Source of the DNA: DATJFH01 sp035495815
GTDB taxonomy: Bacteria > Acidobacteriota > Terriglobia > Bryobacterales > Bryobacteraceae
Assembly (NCBI GenBank): GCA_035495815.1
Contig: DATJFH010000267.1
Coordinates: 1-27,152 of the forward strand
DNA: 27,152 bases
Reading direction: 5' to 3'
Within the stretch, counting starts at the first letter, position 1. Every line of letters begins with the position of its first letter. Shown here piece by piece: positions 1 through 7,507 of the stretch. The notes below the pieces were generated by a model. It was given only the letters and a program-made list of their open reading frames with translations. It was not told where the DNA came from and searched no databases. The translations under genes and the position numbers were made by a program.

Positions 1-1
1 G

Positions 2-523
2 TATTTCTACATGCGGAAGAAGCAGCTTCCGTTCCTGGCCACGGCGGACGTGCTGGCGCCGGGGATCGCGATAGGCCACGCGATCGGACGGCTCGGCTGC
101 TTTGCGGCCGGATGCTGCTGGGGCTCGCAGACGACGTCGGCGCTGGCGGTCACGTTTACGCGGCCGGAAGCGCACGACCTGGTCGGGGTGCCGCTGGGCG
201 TGCCGCTTCACCCGACGCAGCTCTATGAGTCCCTGGGAGAAGCGGTCATTTTCCTGATTCTCTATCGTCTGATCTCGAAGCCGCACCGGCCGGGAGCGAT
301 CATCGGGCTGTACCTGGTTCTCTATTCACTGGTCCGGTTTTTCGACGATTTCCTGCGCGATCCGCAACAGCCGAATCCGTTCGGCGGCCCGTTCAACAAC
401 GCGCAGTGGATTTCGCTGGGCCTCATCGCCCTGGTGGCGGTGGTCTGGCTGAGGAAACGCGGGGAGATCGGCGGTTCCCCCGTTCCGGCGCGGGCGCAAA
501 CCAAGGTAAAAGCGCAAAGCTGA
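2..523 (+). CDS. lgt: Prolipoprotein diacylglyceryl transferase, C-terminal part (5' end outside window)
   Basis: Lgt transfers diacylglycerol from phosphatidylglycerol to the lipobox cysteine of prolipoproteins in the inner membrane. The reading frame is open to the left edge (Y-F-Y before the first Met at position 11), so the N-terminal half lies outside the window. The visible part has the family signature region GRLGCFAAGCCWG, the conserved HPTQLYES segment, and hydrophobic segments before and after it (for example around VIFLILYRLI and WISLGLIALVAVVWL). The signature has Cys where the enterobacterial form has Asn, a variant I recall from acidobacterial and deltaproteobacterial members. 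The tail after the last membrane segment is short and basic. The next gene begins 7 nt after the stop, so the two may be co-transcribed. Family assignment is firm; only truncation by the window edge limits it. Confidence 0.9.
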   Translation, partial: YFYMRKKQLPFLATADVLAPGIAIGHAIGRLGCFAAGCCWGSQTTSALAVTFTRPEAHDLVGVPLGVPLHPTQLYESLGEAVIFLILYRLISKPHRPGAIIGLYLVLYSLVRFFDDFLRDPQQPNPFGGPFNNAQWISLGLIALVAVVWLRKRGEIGGSPVPARAQTKVKAQS

Positions 524-530
524 GGCTGTC

Positions 531-1697
531 ATGCACGTTCTGGTTTCCGGCGCGGGTATCGCCGGGCTGACGCTGGCCTATTGCCTGGACCACGCCGGCA
601 TCGCGTGTACCATCGTCGAGAAGGCGGCCGGGCCCCGCTCCGGGGGCTACATGATCGACTTCTTCGGGTCCGGTCATGACGCCGCCGCGCGGCTGGACCT
701 GCTGCCGGATCTGGCGCGCATCCACTACCCCATCTCCCGGCTGGTGTTTCTCCGGGAGGATGGCCGCGAAAAGTTCTCGGTTTCGTATCCGGTTTTTCGC
801 AGGCTGTTCGACAACCGTCATTTCCATTTCATGCGCGGGGATCTGGAGCGCGTCCTGTACGAGAAGGTGCGGGGCAGCGTCGAGATTTGCTTCGGGGCCT
901 CGGTGGAAGGGCTGGAGCAGGATGGCTCCGGCGTAACGGTCACGCTGGCGGACGGGTCCCGGCGGCGCACCGGCTTGCTGGTGGGGGCGGACGGCTTGCA
1001 TTCGCACGTGCGCTCGCTGGCTTTCGGATGCGAACCGGCTCTCACGCGCTATTCGGGATGCAATACGGCTGCCTGCGTGATTCGCGATCCGCCGGAACTC
1101 CTGCGCGCGGCGGACACGTTCCGGATGTTGACCGCGCCCGGGCGGCAGGTGTCTCTTTATCCGATGCGAGGCGACGCCGTGGCTGCCTGTTTCGTGTACA
1201 AGTCGGAGGAGCCCGCCGGAGAGACTCCGGCCGTAGAAGAATTGAGACGCGTATACGCCGGGATGGATTGGGTGGTTCCGCCGCTGCTCGATCGCATGGA
1301 TAAGGCGGAGGTCTATTTCGACTCCGTCTCGCAGGTGGAGATTCCGGTTTGGAGCCTGGATCGTGTGGTTCTGGTAGGGGACGCCGCGTGGTGTGTTTCG
1401 CTGATGGCCGGTCAAGGCGCGGCTTTAGCGATGGCCGGAGCGTATATTCTGGCCGAAGAGCTGAGCGCGGCGGGCACTGATCCGCTGCCGGCGCTGAAGC
1501 GGTACGAGCAGCGGCTGCGGCCGGGGATCGAGCGGATTCAGAAGGCAGGCCGGAGCATGGCGGAATGGTTCGTGCCAGGCAGCCGGCTGCGGCTCGAGGC
1601 GCGGGACGCGATCACCCGATTCGCCGGGATTCCCGCCGCCGGTTGGCTGATCAAGCGCGCAGTCGCGCCGGAGAGCGTGTTCCGGCTGAGCCCGTAA
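531..1697 (+). CDS. FAD-dependent monooxygenase (PHBH/TetX-like)
   Basis: This 388-residue protein is a group A flavin monooxygenase, which would use NAD(P)H and O2 to hydroxylate or otherwise oxidise an organic substrate. The N-terminus has the dinucleotide-binding GAGIAG (residues 7-12) with an acidic residue (E30) at the end of strand two. The middle has GADGLHSHVR (152-161), matching the family DG motif. The C-terminal half has LVGDAAW (281-287) followed by a helix, the second FAD-contacting GD motif. There is no signal peptide, so it should be cytoplasmic. A GAGG-type ribosome site sits about 5 nt before the ATG, overlapping the lgt stop. The substrate cannot be told from sequence; close relatives include oxidoreductases annotated as tetracycline- or aromatic-modifying enzymes, but nothing here shows a resistance role. 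Confidence 0.85.
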   Translation: MHVLVSGAGIAGLTLAYCLDHAGIACTIVEKAAGPRSGGYMIDFFGSGHDAAARLDLLPDLARIHYPISRLVFLREDGREKFSVSYPVFRRLFDNRHFHFMRGDLERVLYEKVRGSVEICFGASVEGLEQDGSGVTVTLADGSRRRTGLLVGADGLHSHVRSLAFGCEPALTRYSGCNTAACVIRDPPELLRAADTFRMLTAPGRQVSLYPMRGDAVAACFVYKSEEPAGETPAVEELRRVYAGMDWVVPPLLDRMDKAEVYFDSVSQVEIPVWSLDRVVLVGDAAWCVSLMAGQGAALAMAGAYILAEELSAAGTDPLPALKRYEQRLRPGIERIQKAGRSMAEWFVPGSRLRLEARDAITRFAGIPAAGWLIKRAVAPESVFRLSP

Positions 1698-1782
1698 GGA
1701 TGACTGCCATCTGCGGCGTAATGCGCTGAACCACCGGGATTTTTAGCGCCGGAACTCTTGCCTCAGGTCGGGGTTCCTATCG

Positions 1783-1814
1783 AAAAGGCGCCCCGCCAAC
1801 TTTTCGCGCCTTTT
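1783..1814. terminator. A-tract/T-tract hairpin, probable (bidirectional) terminator
   Basis: AAAAGGCGC at 1783-1791 is perfectly complementary to GCGCCTTTT at 1806-1814, with a 14-nt loop and one more T at 1815. The flanking A and T runs give it the shape of an intrinsic terminator usable on either strand. It lies 85 nt after the monooxygenase stop and ends just before the ribosome site of the next gene, so it could also work as a leader hairpin. The remaining non-coding bases between 1698 and 1828 hold no clear promoter. Confidence 0.55.
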
Positions 1815-1828
1815 TGGGTGATGTGCAA

Positions 1829-3757
1829 ATGACTCTAACACGTACTGCGGCATGGGTTTTCTTTTCCGTGGCGTTCTGCGGCTCGGGTTTTTGGCTGATA
1901 CGAGCCCAGGACGAGCCCGATTTCCAGGTGAATCACAGCGAGTGCGTCTTCTTCGGCGCGAAGCACGACCGGTTTGCCCGCAGCGGCCTGAACGAGAAGA
2001 AGTTCACCCGTCCCGGCGGCGGATATCGCCCGGGTGAGTTGACCGGCATGGTGGCCAATGCTCTGCCGGCCCGCCAGGCGCGCGTCGAAACGGACGCGGC
2101 CGCGCAACCGGACCCGGCCGGCACGATCGACAAATACATCTTCGCCGCGTTCAAGGAAGCCGGAGTCACACCCGCCGAGGGCGCCACCGATCTGGAGTTC
2201 CTTCGCCGCGTTTCACTGGACCTCACGGGCCGCATCCCCACCGCCGAGCGTGTGGCCCGATTCGCCGCCGACACCGCGCCCGACAAGCGGGCACAGCTGG
2301 TGGAAGAACTGCTCGCCACGCCGGAATGGGTCGACAAGTGGACCATGTTCTTTGGCGATCTGTTCCAGAACGCCTCGCGAACCACTCAGATCAATCGGTA
2401 CGCCGAAGGCCGCGACGCGTTCAATAAATGGATTCACGATTCTCTGGCCGCCAACAAGCCCTATGACCGCATGGCGACCGAGCTCATCGCCGCAAAAGGC
2501 TCGGATACTTTTACGCACGGTGAGCTGAACTGGGTGGTGGGGGGGCGGGTGACGGGCGGTCCGGTGCAGGATACCTGGGATCAGCAGGCCGCCAACGTGG
2601 CCGAGACATTCCTGGGACTCGGCAACGCCAACTGCCTGCTGTGCCACAACGGGCGCGGCCACCTGGATACGCTGAATCTCTGGGCGGCGCAGACACCGCG
2701 CGTCGCCATGTGGCAGGTTTCCGCGTTCTTCAGCCAGGGCTACCTTTCACAGTCCCGGACGGCGGATAAACCGAACGGCTACTGGTCCTGGCAGGCGGAC
2801 CGGCGCGCGCCGGGCAGCTACGCGCTCGGCAGCACCACCGGGAATCGGCCGCCGCGCATTCTCTCCGGCGCGCGGGCGATGATGCCGTCCTATATTTTCA
2901 GCGGCCGCAGTCCCGCCCCGTCGGACGATTACCAGGCCTTCCTGGCGAAAGAGGTCACTGCCGATATTCAATTCGCGCGGGCCGCGGTGAATTATATCTG
3001 GCAGCAGTTCTTCACCCGGGCCATCGTCGAGCCGGCCAATCAGTTCGATCCGGCGCGCCTCGACCCGGACAATCCGCCGCCGGCTCCCTGGACGCTCCAA
3101 CCGTCGAACGCACGGCTCCTGAACGCGCTGGCGCAGGACTTCGCCGGGAACAAATTCGATCTGAAGGCGCTGATGCGCGACATCGTGAACTCGCAGGCTT
3201 ATCAGCTCTCGTCGCGCTACGATCCGGCGAAGTGGGACGTCTCCTGGGAGCCGCTCTACGCGCGCAAGCTCGTCCGCCGTCTGTGGGCGGAGGAAATTCA
3301 CGATGCGGTGGCGCAATCGAGCGGCATCGGCGCTTCCTACCGGGTAGCGACTCTGGGAACGATCAACTGGGCGATGCAGTTCCCCGAGCCGAGGGCGATT
3401 CCGGGAGGCGCGGCGGGATACTTCCTGGACAGCTTCCAGCGCGGCAATCGGGACGATCAGGAGCGGCGCGGCGACGGCTCGATTCTGCAGGCGCTCAGTC
3501 TGATGAACGACAGCTTCGTGATGAGCCGCATCCGCCCCACCGGAGCGGCGGCGAATACGGGCCTGGTGGCCGCCAACATCAACCTGACGGATGCGCAACT
3601 GGTCGACAACTTTTACCTTTCCGTTCTATCGCGCTACCCGGCCGCGGCGGAAAAGGACACGGCGCTGAAGCAGCTGCAGTCGGGCAATCGCAGGCAGCAG
3701 GCCGAAGATCTGCTGTGGTCGCTCTATAACAAAGTGGATTTTGTCTATAACTATTGA
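1829..3757 (+). CDS. DUF1549/DUF1553 domain secreted protein (pair 1)
   Basis: A 642-residue exported protein of the DUF1549-DUF1553 type, abundant in Planctomycetes and Solibacter-like acidobacteria; its biochemical role is not established. I chose ATG 1829 because GGGTGA lies just upstream and a signal peptide (about residues 1-26, ending near IRAQ) follows at once; an in-frame TTG at 1814 is less likely. DUF1549 occupies roughly residues 90-290, including LEFLRRVSLDLTGRIPT, and ends in a CxxCH motif, CLLCH (C269, C272, H273), which could bind haem. DUF1553 fills the C-terminal part (DIQFARAAVNYIWQQFF, later SILQALSLMND) and the protein ends DFVYNY, as usual for the family. Unlike the second copy (14058-16589) it has no N-terminal PSCyt1 cytochrome domain. 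It precedes its DUF1501 partner by 10 nt. Confidence 0.85.
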   Translation: MTLTRTAAWVFFSVAFCGSGFWLIRAQDEPDFQVNHSECVFFGAKHDRFARSGLNEKKFTRPGGGYRPGELTGMVANALPARQARVETDAAAQPDPAGTIDKYIFAAFKEAGVTPAEGATDLEFLRRVSLDLTGRIPTAERVARFAADTAPDKRAQLVEELLATPEWVDKWTMFFGDLFQNASRTTQINRYAEGRDAFNKWIHDSLAANKPYDRMATELIAAKGSDTFTHGELNWVVGGRVTGGPVQDTWDQQAANVAETFLGLGNANCLLCHNGRGHLDTLNLWAAQTPRVAMWQVSAFFSQGYLSQSRTADKPNGYWSWQADRRAPGSYALGSTTGNRPPRILSGARAMMPSYIFSGRSPAPSDDYQAFLAKEVTADIQFARAAVNYIWQQFFTRAIVEPANQFDPARLDPDNPPPAPWTLQPSNARLLNALAQDFAGNKFDLKALMRDIVNSQAYQLSSRYDPAKWDVSWEPLYARKLVRRLWAEEIHDAVAQSSGIGASYRVATLGTINWAMQFPEPRAIPGGAAGYFLDSFQRGNRDDQERRGDGSILQALSLMNDSFVMSRIRPTGAAANTGLVAANINLTDAQLVDNFYLSVLSRYPAAAEKDTALKQLQSGNRRQQAEDLLWSLYNKVDFVYNY

Positions 3758-3767
3758 GGCCCGAGCC

Positions 3768-5171
3768 ATGACTCCACAGGAAAAATTCCAGCGCTTCGTC
3801 TCGAGATATCCGCATTCCCGGCCGGCCTTCTACGCGCGGCCGCACTCCACACGCCGGCAGCTTTTTCAGATCTTCGGGGCGGGCGTCACCGCTTCCTGCA
3901 TGCTCGGCAGGCCGGCCCCGGCCGGAGTCCTGATCCACCAGCGGCCGGTCGAGATGCGGAACCGGGCGAAGAACGTCATCTTCATCCTGATGGCGGGCGC
4001 GCCGAGCCATACCGACACGTTCGATTTCAAGGAGGCCGCCGGCGTCACTCCCGCCAATTTCAATCCGGAGACGATCGGCGGAGTGCGCTGGCCCACGGGG
4101 CTGATGCCGAAGCTGGGGCAGCAGCTGGCTGACCTGGCCATCGTGCGGTCGGTGCGCGCCTGGGCCACCGGTCATTCGATTTCGCAGCACTGGGTGCAGA
4201 TCGGACGCAACCCGTCCGGCGCGCTCGGGGACATCGCTCCCAACATCGGCAGCGTGGTGGCGATCGAGAAATACCCGGAGCGGCTCCCGTCGCAGGTGCT
4301 GCCGTCTTTCATCGCGCTCAATTCCGGCGGCGGGGTGGGCGCGGGATACCTGCCGGCGACCTACGATCCGATGAAGCTCGCGCCCTCGGCGGCCGGGATT
4401 CCCGACACTTCCAACGTGGACGGCGAGCTCCGGATGAACAACCGGTACCAGCTGCTGCATCAGCTCGACGATCCTCTGCGCATTCGGTCGCCATACGGCA
4501 AACCACTCGAGGACTTCGGAAATTTCGGCGAGGAAGCCAAGGCGCTGATGTACAACAAGGACGTGTCGCGCGCCTTCAATTACACCAGCGCGGACAGTCA
4601 GCGGTACGGCAACACCAGTTTCGGAAACGCCTGTCTGCTGGCGAACAAGGTTCTGGCCGCGGATCTGGGAACGCGCTTCGTGCAGATCACGCTCGGCGGC
4701 TGGGATATGCACTCCAACATTTACGGAGCCAACGGCCGCGGAGGTCTTTATACGCTGGGCAAGACCTTCGACGACGGAGTCTCGGCGATGCTGGCCGACC
4801 TCAAGGCCGGCGGACAGCTTGAGCAGACTCTCGTCGTGATGATGGGAGAATTCGGGCGCACCGTGGGAAGGCTCACGGGCACGGCCGGCCGGGATCACTT
4901 TGCCCAGCAGTTCGCGGCGTTCGCGGGCTCCGGGATCAAGGGCGGCCGCGCCATCGGCTCGACCGATGACCGGGGATCGTCGACCGTGGATCCCGGGTGG
5001 TCGCGCGGCCGCGACGTGAAGCCCGAGGACATCGAAGCCACGATTTATTCCGCTCTCGGGATCAACTGGACCAGTGTCCGCTACGACGATCCGTTCGGGC
5101 GCGGCTTCGAATACGTCCCCTTCTCGAACAAGGAAGATCTATACGGCCCGATCGACGAGCTCTGGTCGTGA
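3768..5171 (+). CDS. DUF1501 family protein, Tat-type signal (pair 1)
   Basis: DUF1501 proteins belong to the alkaline phosphatase/sulfatase-like fold and almost always follow DUF1549/DUF1553 genes; the substrate is unknown. The 467-residue reading from ATG 3768 has TGAGG just upstream, whereas the longer TTG start at 3741 would overlap the previous gene. STRRQLFQIFGAGVTASC (residues 27-44) looks like a Tat signal with twin arginines R29-R30, although preceded by a long N-terminal region. Family motifs are NVIFILMAGAPSHTDTF, GGWDMHSN, MMGEFGRTV followed by GRDHFAQQF, and KPEDIEATIYSALG near the C-terminus. The Asp/His pattern in these segments is what would bind metals if the phosphatase-like fold is active. 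The tight spacing to 1829-3757 supports a two-gene operon acting in the periplasm. Confidence 0.87.
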   Translation: MTPQEKFQRFVSRYPHSRPAFYARPHSTRRQLFQIFGAGVTASCMLGRPAPAGVLIHQRPVEMRNRAKNVIFILMAGAPSHTDTFDFKEAAGVTPANFNPETIGGVRWPTGLMPKLGQQLADLAIVRSVRAWATGHSISQHWVQIGRNPSGALGDIAPNIGSVVAIEKYPERLPSQVLPSFIALNSGGGVGAGYLPATYDPMKLAPSAAGIPDTSNVDGELRMNNRYQLLHQLDDPLRIRSPYGKPLEDFGNFGEEAKALMYNKDVSRAFNYTSADSQRYGNTSFGNACLLANKVLAADLGTRFVQITLGGWDMHSNIYGANGRGGLYTLGKTFDDGVSAMLADLKAGGQLEQTLVVMMGEFGRTVGRLTGTAGRDHFAQQFAAFAGSGIKGGRAIGSTDDRGSSTVDPGWSRGRDVKPEDIEATIYSALGINWTSVRYDDPFGRGFEYVPFSNKEDLYGPIDELWS

Positions 5172-5205
5172 GTACGCGCGGTAATGGCGGGCCCGGGGAG
5201 CCGGG

Positions 5206-5649
5206 TCAGGCAGGGCGTTTCCTGACGGCCAGTTTATCCCGGTAGACGAGCACCGTTTCGCCGTGCTGGTTGAGTACCGACGTCTCGAAGGTGACCACGC
5301 CCACTTCGCCGCCCTTGGCCATCGCGTCGGCCACCTTCTTGCGCACGTGAATCGTATCCCCGATGAAGACGGGCTTGACGAAGCGCAGCTTGTCGATTCC
5401 GTAGAATGCCACCACCGTATCGGTCACCAGGTTCATCTGGATCATCAGGCCGGTGGCGATGCTCAGGGTCAGCAGCCCGTGGGCGATGCGGCGGCCGAAG
5501 GCGCCCTTCCGCGCGTACTCCTCGTTCGTGTGCAGCTCGATGAAATCGCCGGAAAGTCCGGCGAAATTGACCACGTCCGCTTCGGTGATGGTGCGGCCGC
5601 GGGTGACGTGCTCGGCGCCCTCGGTGAAATCCTCGTAGTAGAGACTCAA
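5206..5649 (-). CDS. MaoC-like hot-dog dehydratase/hydratase
   Basis: A 147-residue single hot-dog-fold protein of the MaoC/(R)-specific enoyl-CoA hydratase family. The hydratase motif is clear: FAGLSGDFIELH carries D35 and H40, the D-x4-H catalytic pair known for R-hydratases, followed by FGRRIAHGLLTLS, which is also conserved. Length matches the family. Probable reaction is reversible hydration of a 2-enoyl-CoA, in fatty acid breakdown or ester/branched acid metabolism; the acyl chain cannot be predicted. It is convergent with the DUF1501 gene (34 nt between stops) and divergent from the DinB gene, so it is probably transcribed alone. The ATG at 5649 lacks a strong purine-rich ribosome site. 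Confidence 0.87.
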   Translation of the reverse strand: MSLYYEDFTEGAEHVTRGRTITEADVVNFAGLSGDFIELHTNEEYARKGAFGRRIAHGLLTLSIATGLMIQMNLVTDTVVAFYGIDKLRFVKPVFIGDTIHVRKKVADAMAKGGEVGVVTFETSVLNQHGETVLVYRDKLAVRKRPA

Positions 5650-5688
5650 AACCTTGCTCCCATCGAGGCATCATAGCCGAGGCGCGGG

Positions 5689-5694
5689 TACAAT
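5689..5694 (+). promoter_or_regulatory. -10-like TACAAT directly before the DinB start
   Basis: TACAAT ends 8 nt before the ATG at 5703 and no Shine-Dalgarno sequence lies between. A transcript from this element would start at or just before the ATG, the arrangement of a leaderless mRNA. No good -35 match is visible at the expected distance. Confidence 0.4.
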
Positions 5695-5702
5695 AAAAGT
5701 CT

Positions 5703-6215
5703 ATGATCCGAATAGAGACGGTTCTCGACTCCTGGAAAACGGTGCGCCAGGATACGGCGCAGGCGGTGGAGGACTTCCCCGCTTCCGAGCTGGATTTCAA
5801 GCCGACTCCCGACCTGATGAGCTTCGGAGAACTGGGCCGCCACATCCTCGACGCGGGACACGCGCTGACCGGGATGCTGCTGGACGGAGTCGACAACCTG
5901 CAGACCCCGCAGTTTCGCGAGATGATCGGCAGGTACCGGCCCCAGCTGCCGGAAAATCTCGATTCGGCGACGCTGGCCGCAGAACTGCGGAAATCGGCCG
6001 ATAGTCGCTGCGCGGAGCTGGCGGCCAGGGGAAACGATTTCTTCTCCGGCGTGATCACGCGATTCGACGGGCAGCGCGTGACGCGGCTCGAGATGCTGCA
6101 ATTCGTGAAGGAACACGAGCTGACGCACCGCTCGCAGATGTTCCTGTATTTGAGGCTGAAGGGCATCGTTCCAGCGACTACCCGCCGCCGCCAGGCCGCT
6201 CAAAAAAGCGCCTGA
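5703..6215 (+). CDS. DinB family metal-binding protein
   Basis: A 170-residue four-helix-bundle protein of the DinB/YfiT superfamily, which includes metal-dependent thiol transferases and many damage-inducible proteins of unknown activity. Three histidines match the metal site: H47 in FGELGRHILDAGH and H138 and H142 in KEHELTHRSQMFLYLR. The long N-terminal helix containing WKTVRQDTAQAVEDFP is typical. There is no signal peptide, so it should be cytoplasmic. The C-terminal tail is basic. Its start is set by the first ATG; it lacks a ribosome site but has a -10-like element 8 nt upstream. It is divergent from the MaoC gene, with 53 nt between start codons. The substrate is unknown. Confidence 0.85.
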   Translation: MIRIETVLDSWKTVRQDTAQAVEDFPASELDFKPTPDLMSFGELGRHILDAGHALTGMLLDGVDNLQTPQFREMIGRYRPQLPENLDSATLAAELRKSADSRCAELAARGNDFFSGVITRFDGQRVTRLEMLQFVKEHELTHRSQMFLYLRLKGIVPATTRRRQAAQKSA

Positions 6216-6223
6216 ATTTGCTC

Positions 6224-6252
6224 TTGGCAAGCGCCGAATAGTTTCGTATAAC
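6224..6252 (+). promoter_or_regulatory. Sigma-70-type promoter for the LysW-like operon
   Basis: TTGGCA (6224-6229) and TATAAC (6247-6252) are separated by exactly 17 nt; each matches consensus at five of six positions. It lies just after the DinB stop and 25 nt before the LysW-like ATG, which has a GGGAGGG ribosome site at 6264-6270. It is the best promoter in the window and probably drives the four genes from 6278 to 7974. Confidence 0.7.
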
Positions 6253-6277
6253 CTTAGGGAAGAGGGAGGGAACCGGT

Positions 6278-6508
6278 ATGGTGTTGTGTCCCGAATGCGA
6301 TGCCGAAATCGATGTGGACGAAGGCGACGTCGACGAGGGCGATTCTCTAAGCTGTGACGAGTGCGGGGCCGACCTGAAGGTCACCAGCGTCAGCCCGCTC
6401 GAGCTGGAGACAGAAGAAGACGAAGAAGAAGACGAGGACGAAGAGACCTTTTCCGATGACGACGAAGAGGAAGACGAGGACGAAGAGGAAGATGAAGACT
6501 GGAAGTGA
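6278..6508 (+). CDS. LysW-like zinc-ribbon protein with long acidic tail
   Basis: A 76-residue protein. Two CPxC/CxxC knuckles (CPEC at 4-7 and CDEC at 26-29) form a zinc ribbon very like LysW, the amino-group carrier protein of AAA-type lysine and arginine synthesis. LysW ends in EDWGE, whose terminal Glu carries the intermediate. This protein ends EDEDWK, keeping the EDW but having Lys instead of Gly-Glu, and has about 30 almost purely Asp/Glu residues (46-74) between. So it resembles LysW in plan but probably cannot act as a standard carrier. No LysX/LysZ-type genes are visible here. It could instead be a small zinc-binding or acidic chaperone-like protein. A strong ribosome site and a well-formed promoter argue it is expressed. 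It leads an apparent operon; the next gene starts 11 nt on. Confidence 0.75.
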   Translation: MVLCPECDAEIDVDEGDVDEGDSLSCDECGADLKVTSVSPLELETEEDEEEDEDEETFSDDDEEEDEDEEEDEDWK

Positions 6509-6519
6509 GGTCAGCGAAG

Positions 6520-6930
6520 ATGATAACCATCCGTCTACATCGCGCGTCTAACCGAACGGGGGGCATGAACGTGATCCGGCGATCCGCAGTCGCGGTCCTG
6601 CTGCTGGCGAGTATGGCGTCCACGGTTCTGGCGCTGCAGAACAGCAAGTCCGAGGAAGAGAAACTTCGCATCGTGCAGGGCGCGGTAACCGACGCGCAGG
6701 ATCGGCCGTTATCCGGCGCGGTGGTGCAGCTCAAGAACACCAAGACGCTGCAGGTGCGCTCCTTTATCACCCAGGAAGAGGGCAACTACCAGTTCCACGG
6801 CCTCGATCCCAACGTGGATTACACGCTCAAAGCCGAGCACAAGGGCGCGTCGAGCGCGGTGCGAACCCTGAGCGCGTTCGATTCGCGCAAGAAGCCGGTT
6901 CTGAATCTGAAAATCGAAGGAAAGAAGTAG
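6520..6930 (+). CDS. Secreted carboxypeptidase-regulatory-like domain protein
   Basis: About 136 residues: a signal peptide (hydrophobic VIRRSAVAVLLLASMAS, cleavage near VLALQ) followed by one transthyretin-like beta-sandwich of the carboxypeptidase-regulatory type (IVQGAVTDAQDRPLSGAVVQ, then EEGNYQFHGLDPNVDYTLKA). This is the same fold that begins the big TonB-dependent receptor at 10502, but standing alone. It should be periplasmic or surface-exposed; a binding or structural role is likely, an enzymatic one unlikely. I chose ATG 6520 because GTGAGG lies 9 nt upstream; ATG 6565 would give a shorter n-region and is a reasonable alternative. The redoxin gene starts 1 nt after the stop, so translation is probably coupled. 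Confidence 0.75.
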   Translation: MITIRLHRASNRTGGMNVIRRSAVAVLLLASMASTVLALQNSKSEEEKLRIVQGAVTDAQDRPLSGAVVQLKNTKTLQVRSFITQEEGNYQFHGLDPNVDYTLKAEHKGASSAVRTLSAFDSRKKPVLNLKIEGKK

Positions 6931-6931
6931 G

Positions 6932-7507
6932 ATGGGACGCGCTGGTCTGGGACTGGCCGTGCTGTGGAGCGCCGCGGGTTTCGGCCAGGAGTTCCACCTC
7001 GGCGCCAGAGCGGCTGAATTCAAGCTGACGGACCCGCGCGGCGTGACGGCGGCGGTCGACCCCGCGCCGGGCAACGCCACCGTCGTCCTGTTCATCTCCG
7101 CCGTGTGCCCGATGTCGAACGATTACGTGATCCGCATCAACGACCTGTACCGTGACTACAGCTCGAGGGGCGTGCGGTTCCTGGTCGTCAACTCCAATCA
7201 GAACGAGGAACAGGCCCAGGTGGACGATCACGCCCGGCGCGCCGGATTTCTCTTCCCTGTTTACAGGGACCCGAACAACGCGGCGGCGGACCGTTTCGGG
7301 GCCCAGTCCACGCCCGAAGCTTTTCTCCTCGACGGCGGCGGGATCGTACGCTACCATGGCCGGATCGACGATGCCCGGAACCCGGCGCGCGTGAAGCAGC
7401 GCTCTTTACGCCTGGCTATCGACGCCGTGCTGGAGGGCCGCGAGGTGGCCGCACCCGAGACCAAGGCGTTCGGCTGCGTCATCAAACGCGCGCGCAAGAC
7501 GACTTGA
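6932..7507 (+). CDS. Secreted redoxin (AhpC/TSA-like thioredoxin fold)
   Basis: A 191-residue thioredoxin-fold protein with a short signal peptide (residues 1-18, ending GFGQ). The fold is seen in VVLFISAVCPMSNDY, where the active site has one Cys (C59) rather than the CxxC of thioredoxins, and in FGAQSTPEAFLLDGGG with the cis-Pro after Thr. A second Cys lies near the C-terminus (GCVIKR, C182), a feature I recall from this secreted redoxin family. The single early Cys suggests a peroxidase-like or thiol-relay role, perhaps with the C-terminal Cys as resolving residue. It is followed by a TlpA-like thioredoxin overlapping by 4 nt, a plausible electron-donor partner. Exact substrate unknown. 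Confidence 0.8.
   Translation: MGRAGLGLAVLWSAAGFGQEFHLGARAAEFKLTDPRGVTAAVDPAPGNATVVLFISAVCPMSNDYVIRINDLYRDYSSRGVRFLVVNSNQNEEQAQVDDHARRAGFLFPVYRDPNNAAADRFGAQSTPEAFLLDGGGIVRYHGRIDDARNPARVKQRSLRLAIDAVLEGREVAAPETKAFGCVIKRARKTT

Noticed and set aside
423..1415. 330-residue open frame on the minus strand
   Set aside because: It lies antisense to the FAD monooxygenase, is Arg/His/Pro-rich without domain motifs, and overlaps the end of lgt; it is a GC-driven shadow.
531..1697. Antibiotic-inactivating TetX-type gene
   Set aside because: Only general flavin monooxygenase motifs are seen; no mobile element or resistance context supports a specific drug-modifying role.
6401..6500. Acidic GA-rich stretch as a DNA repeat or CRISPR-like array
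   Set aside because: The periodic GAAGAC/GAGGAC words are codons for Asp and Glu in an intact reading frame with promoter and ribosome site; no spacer-repeat pattern.
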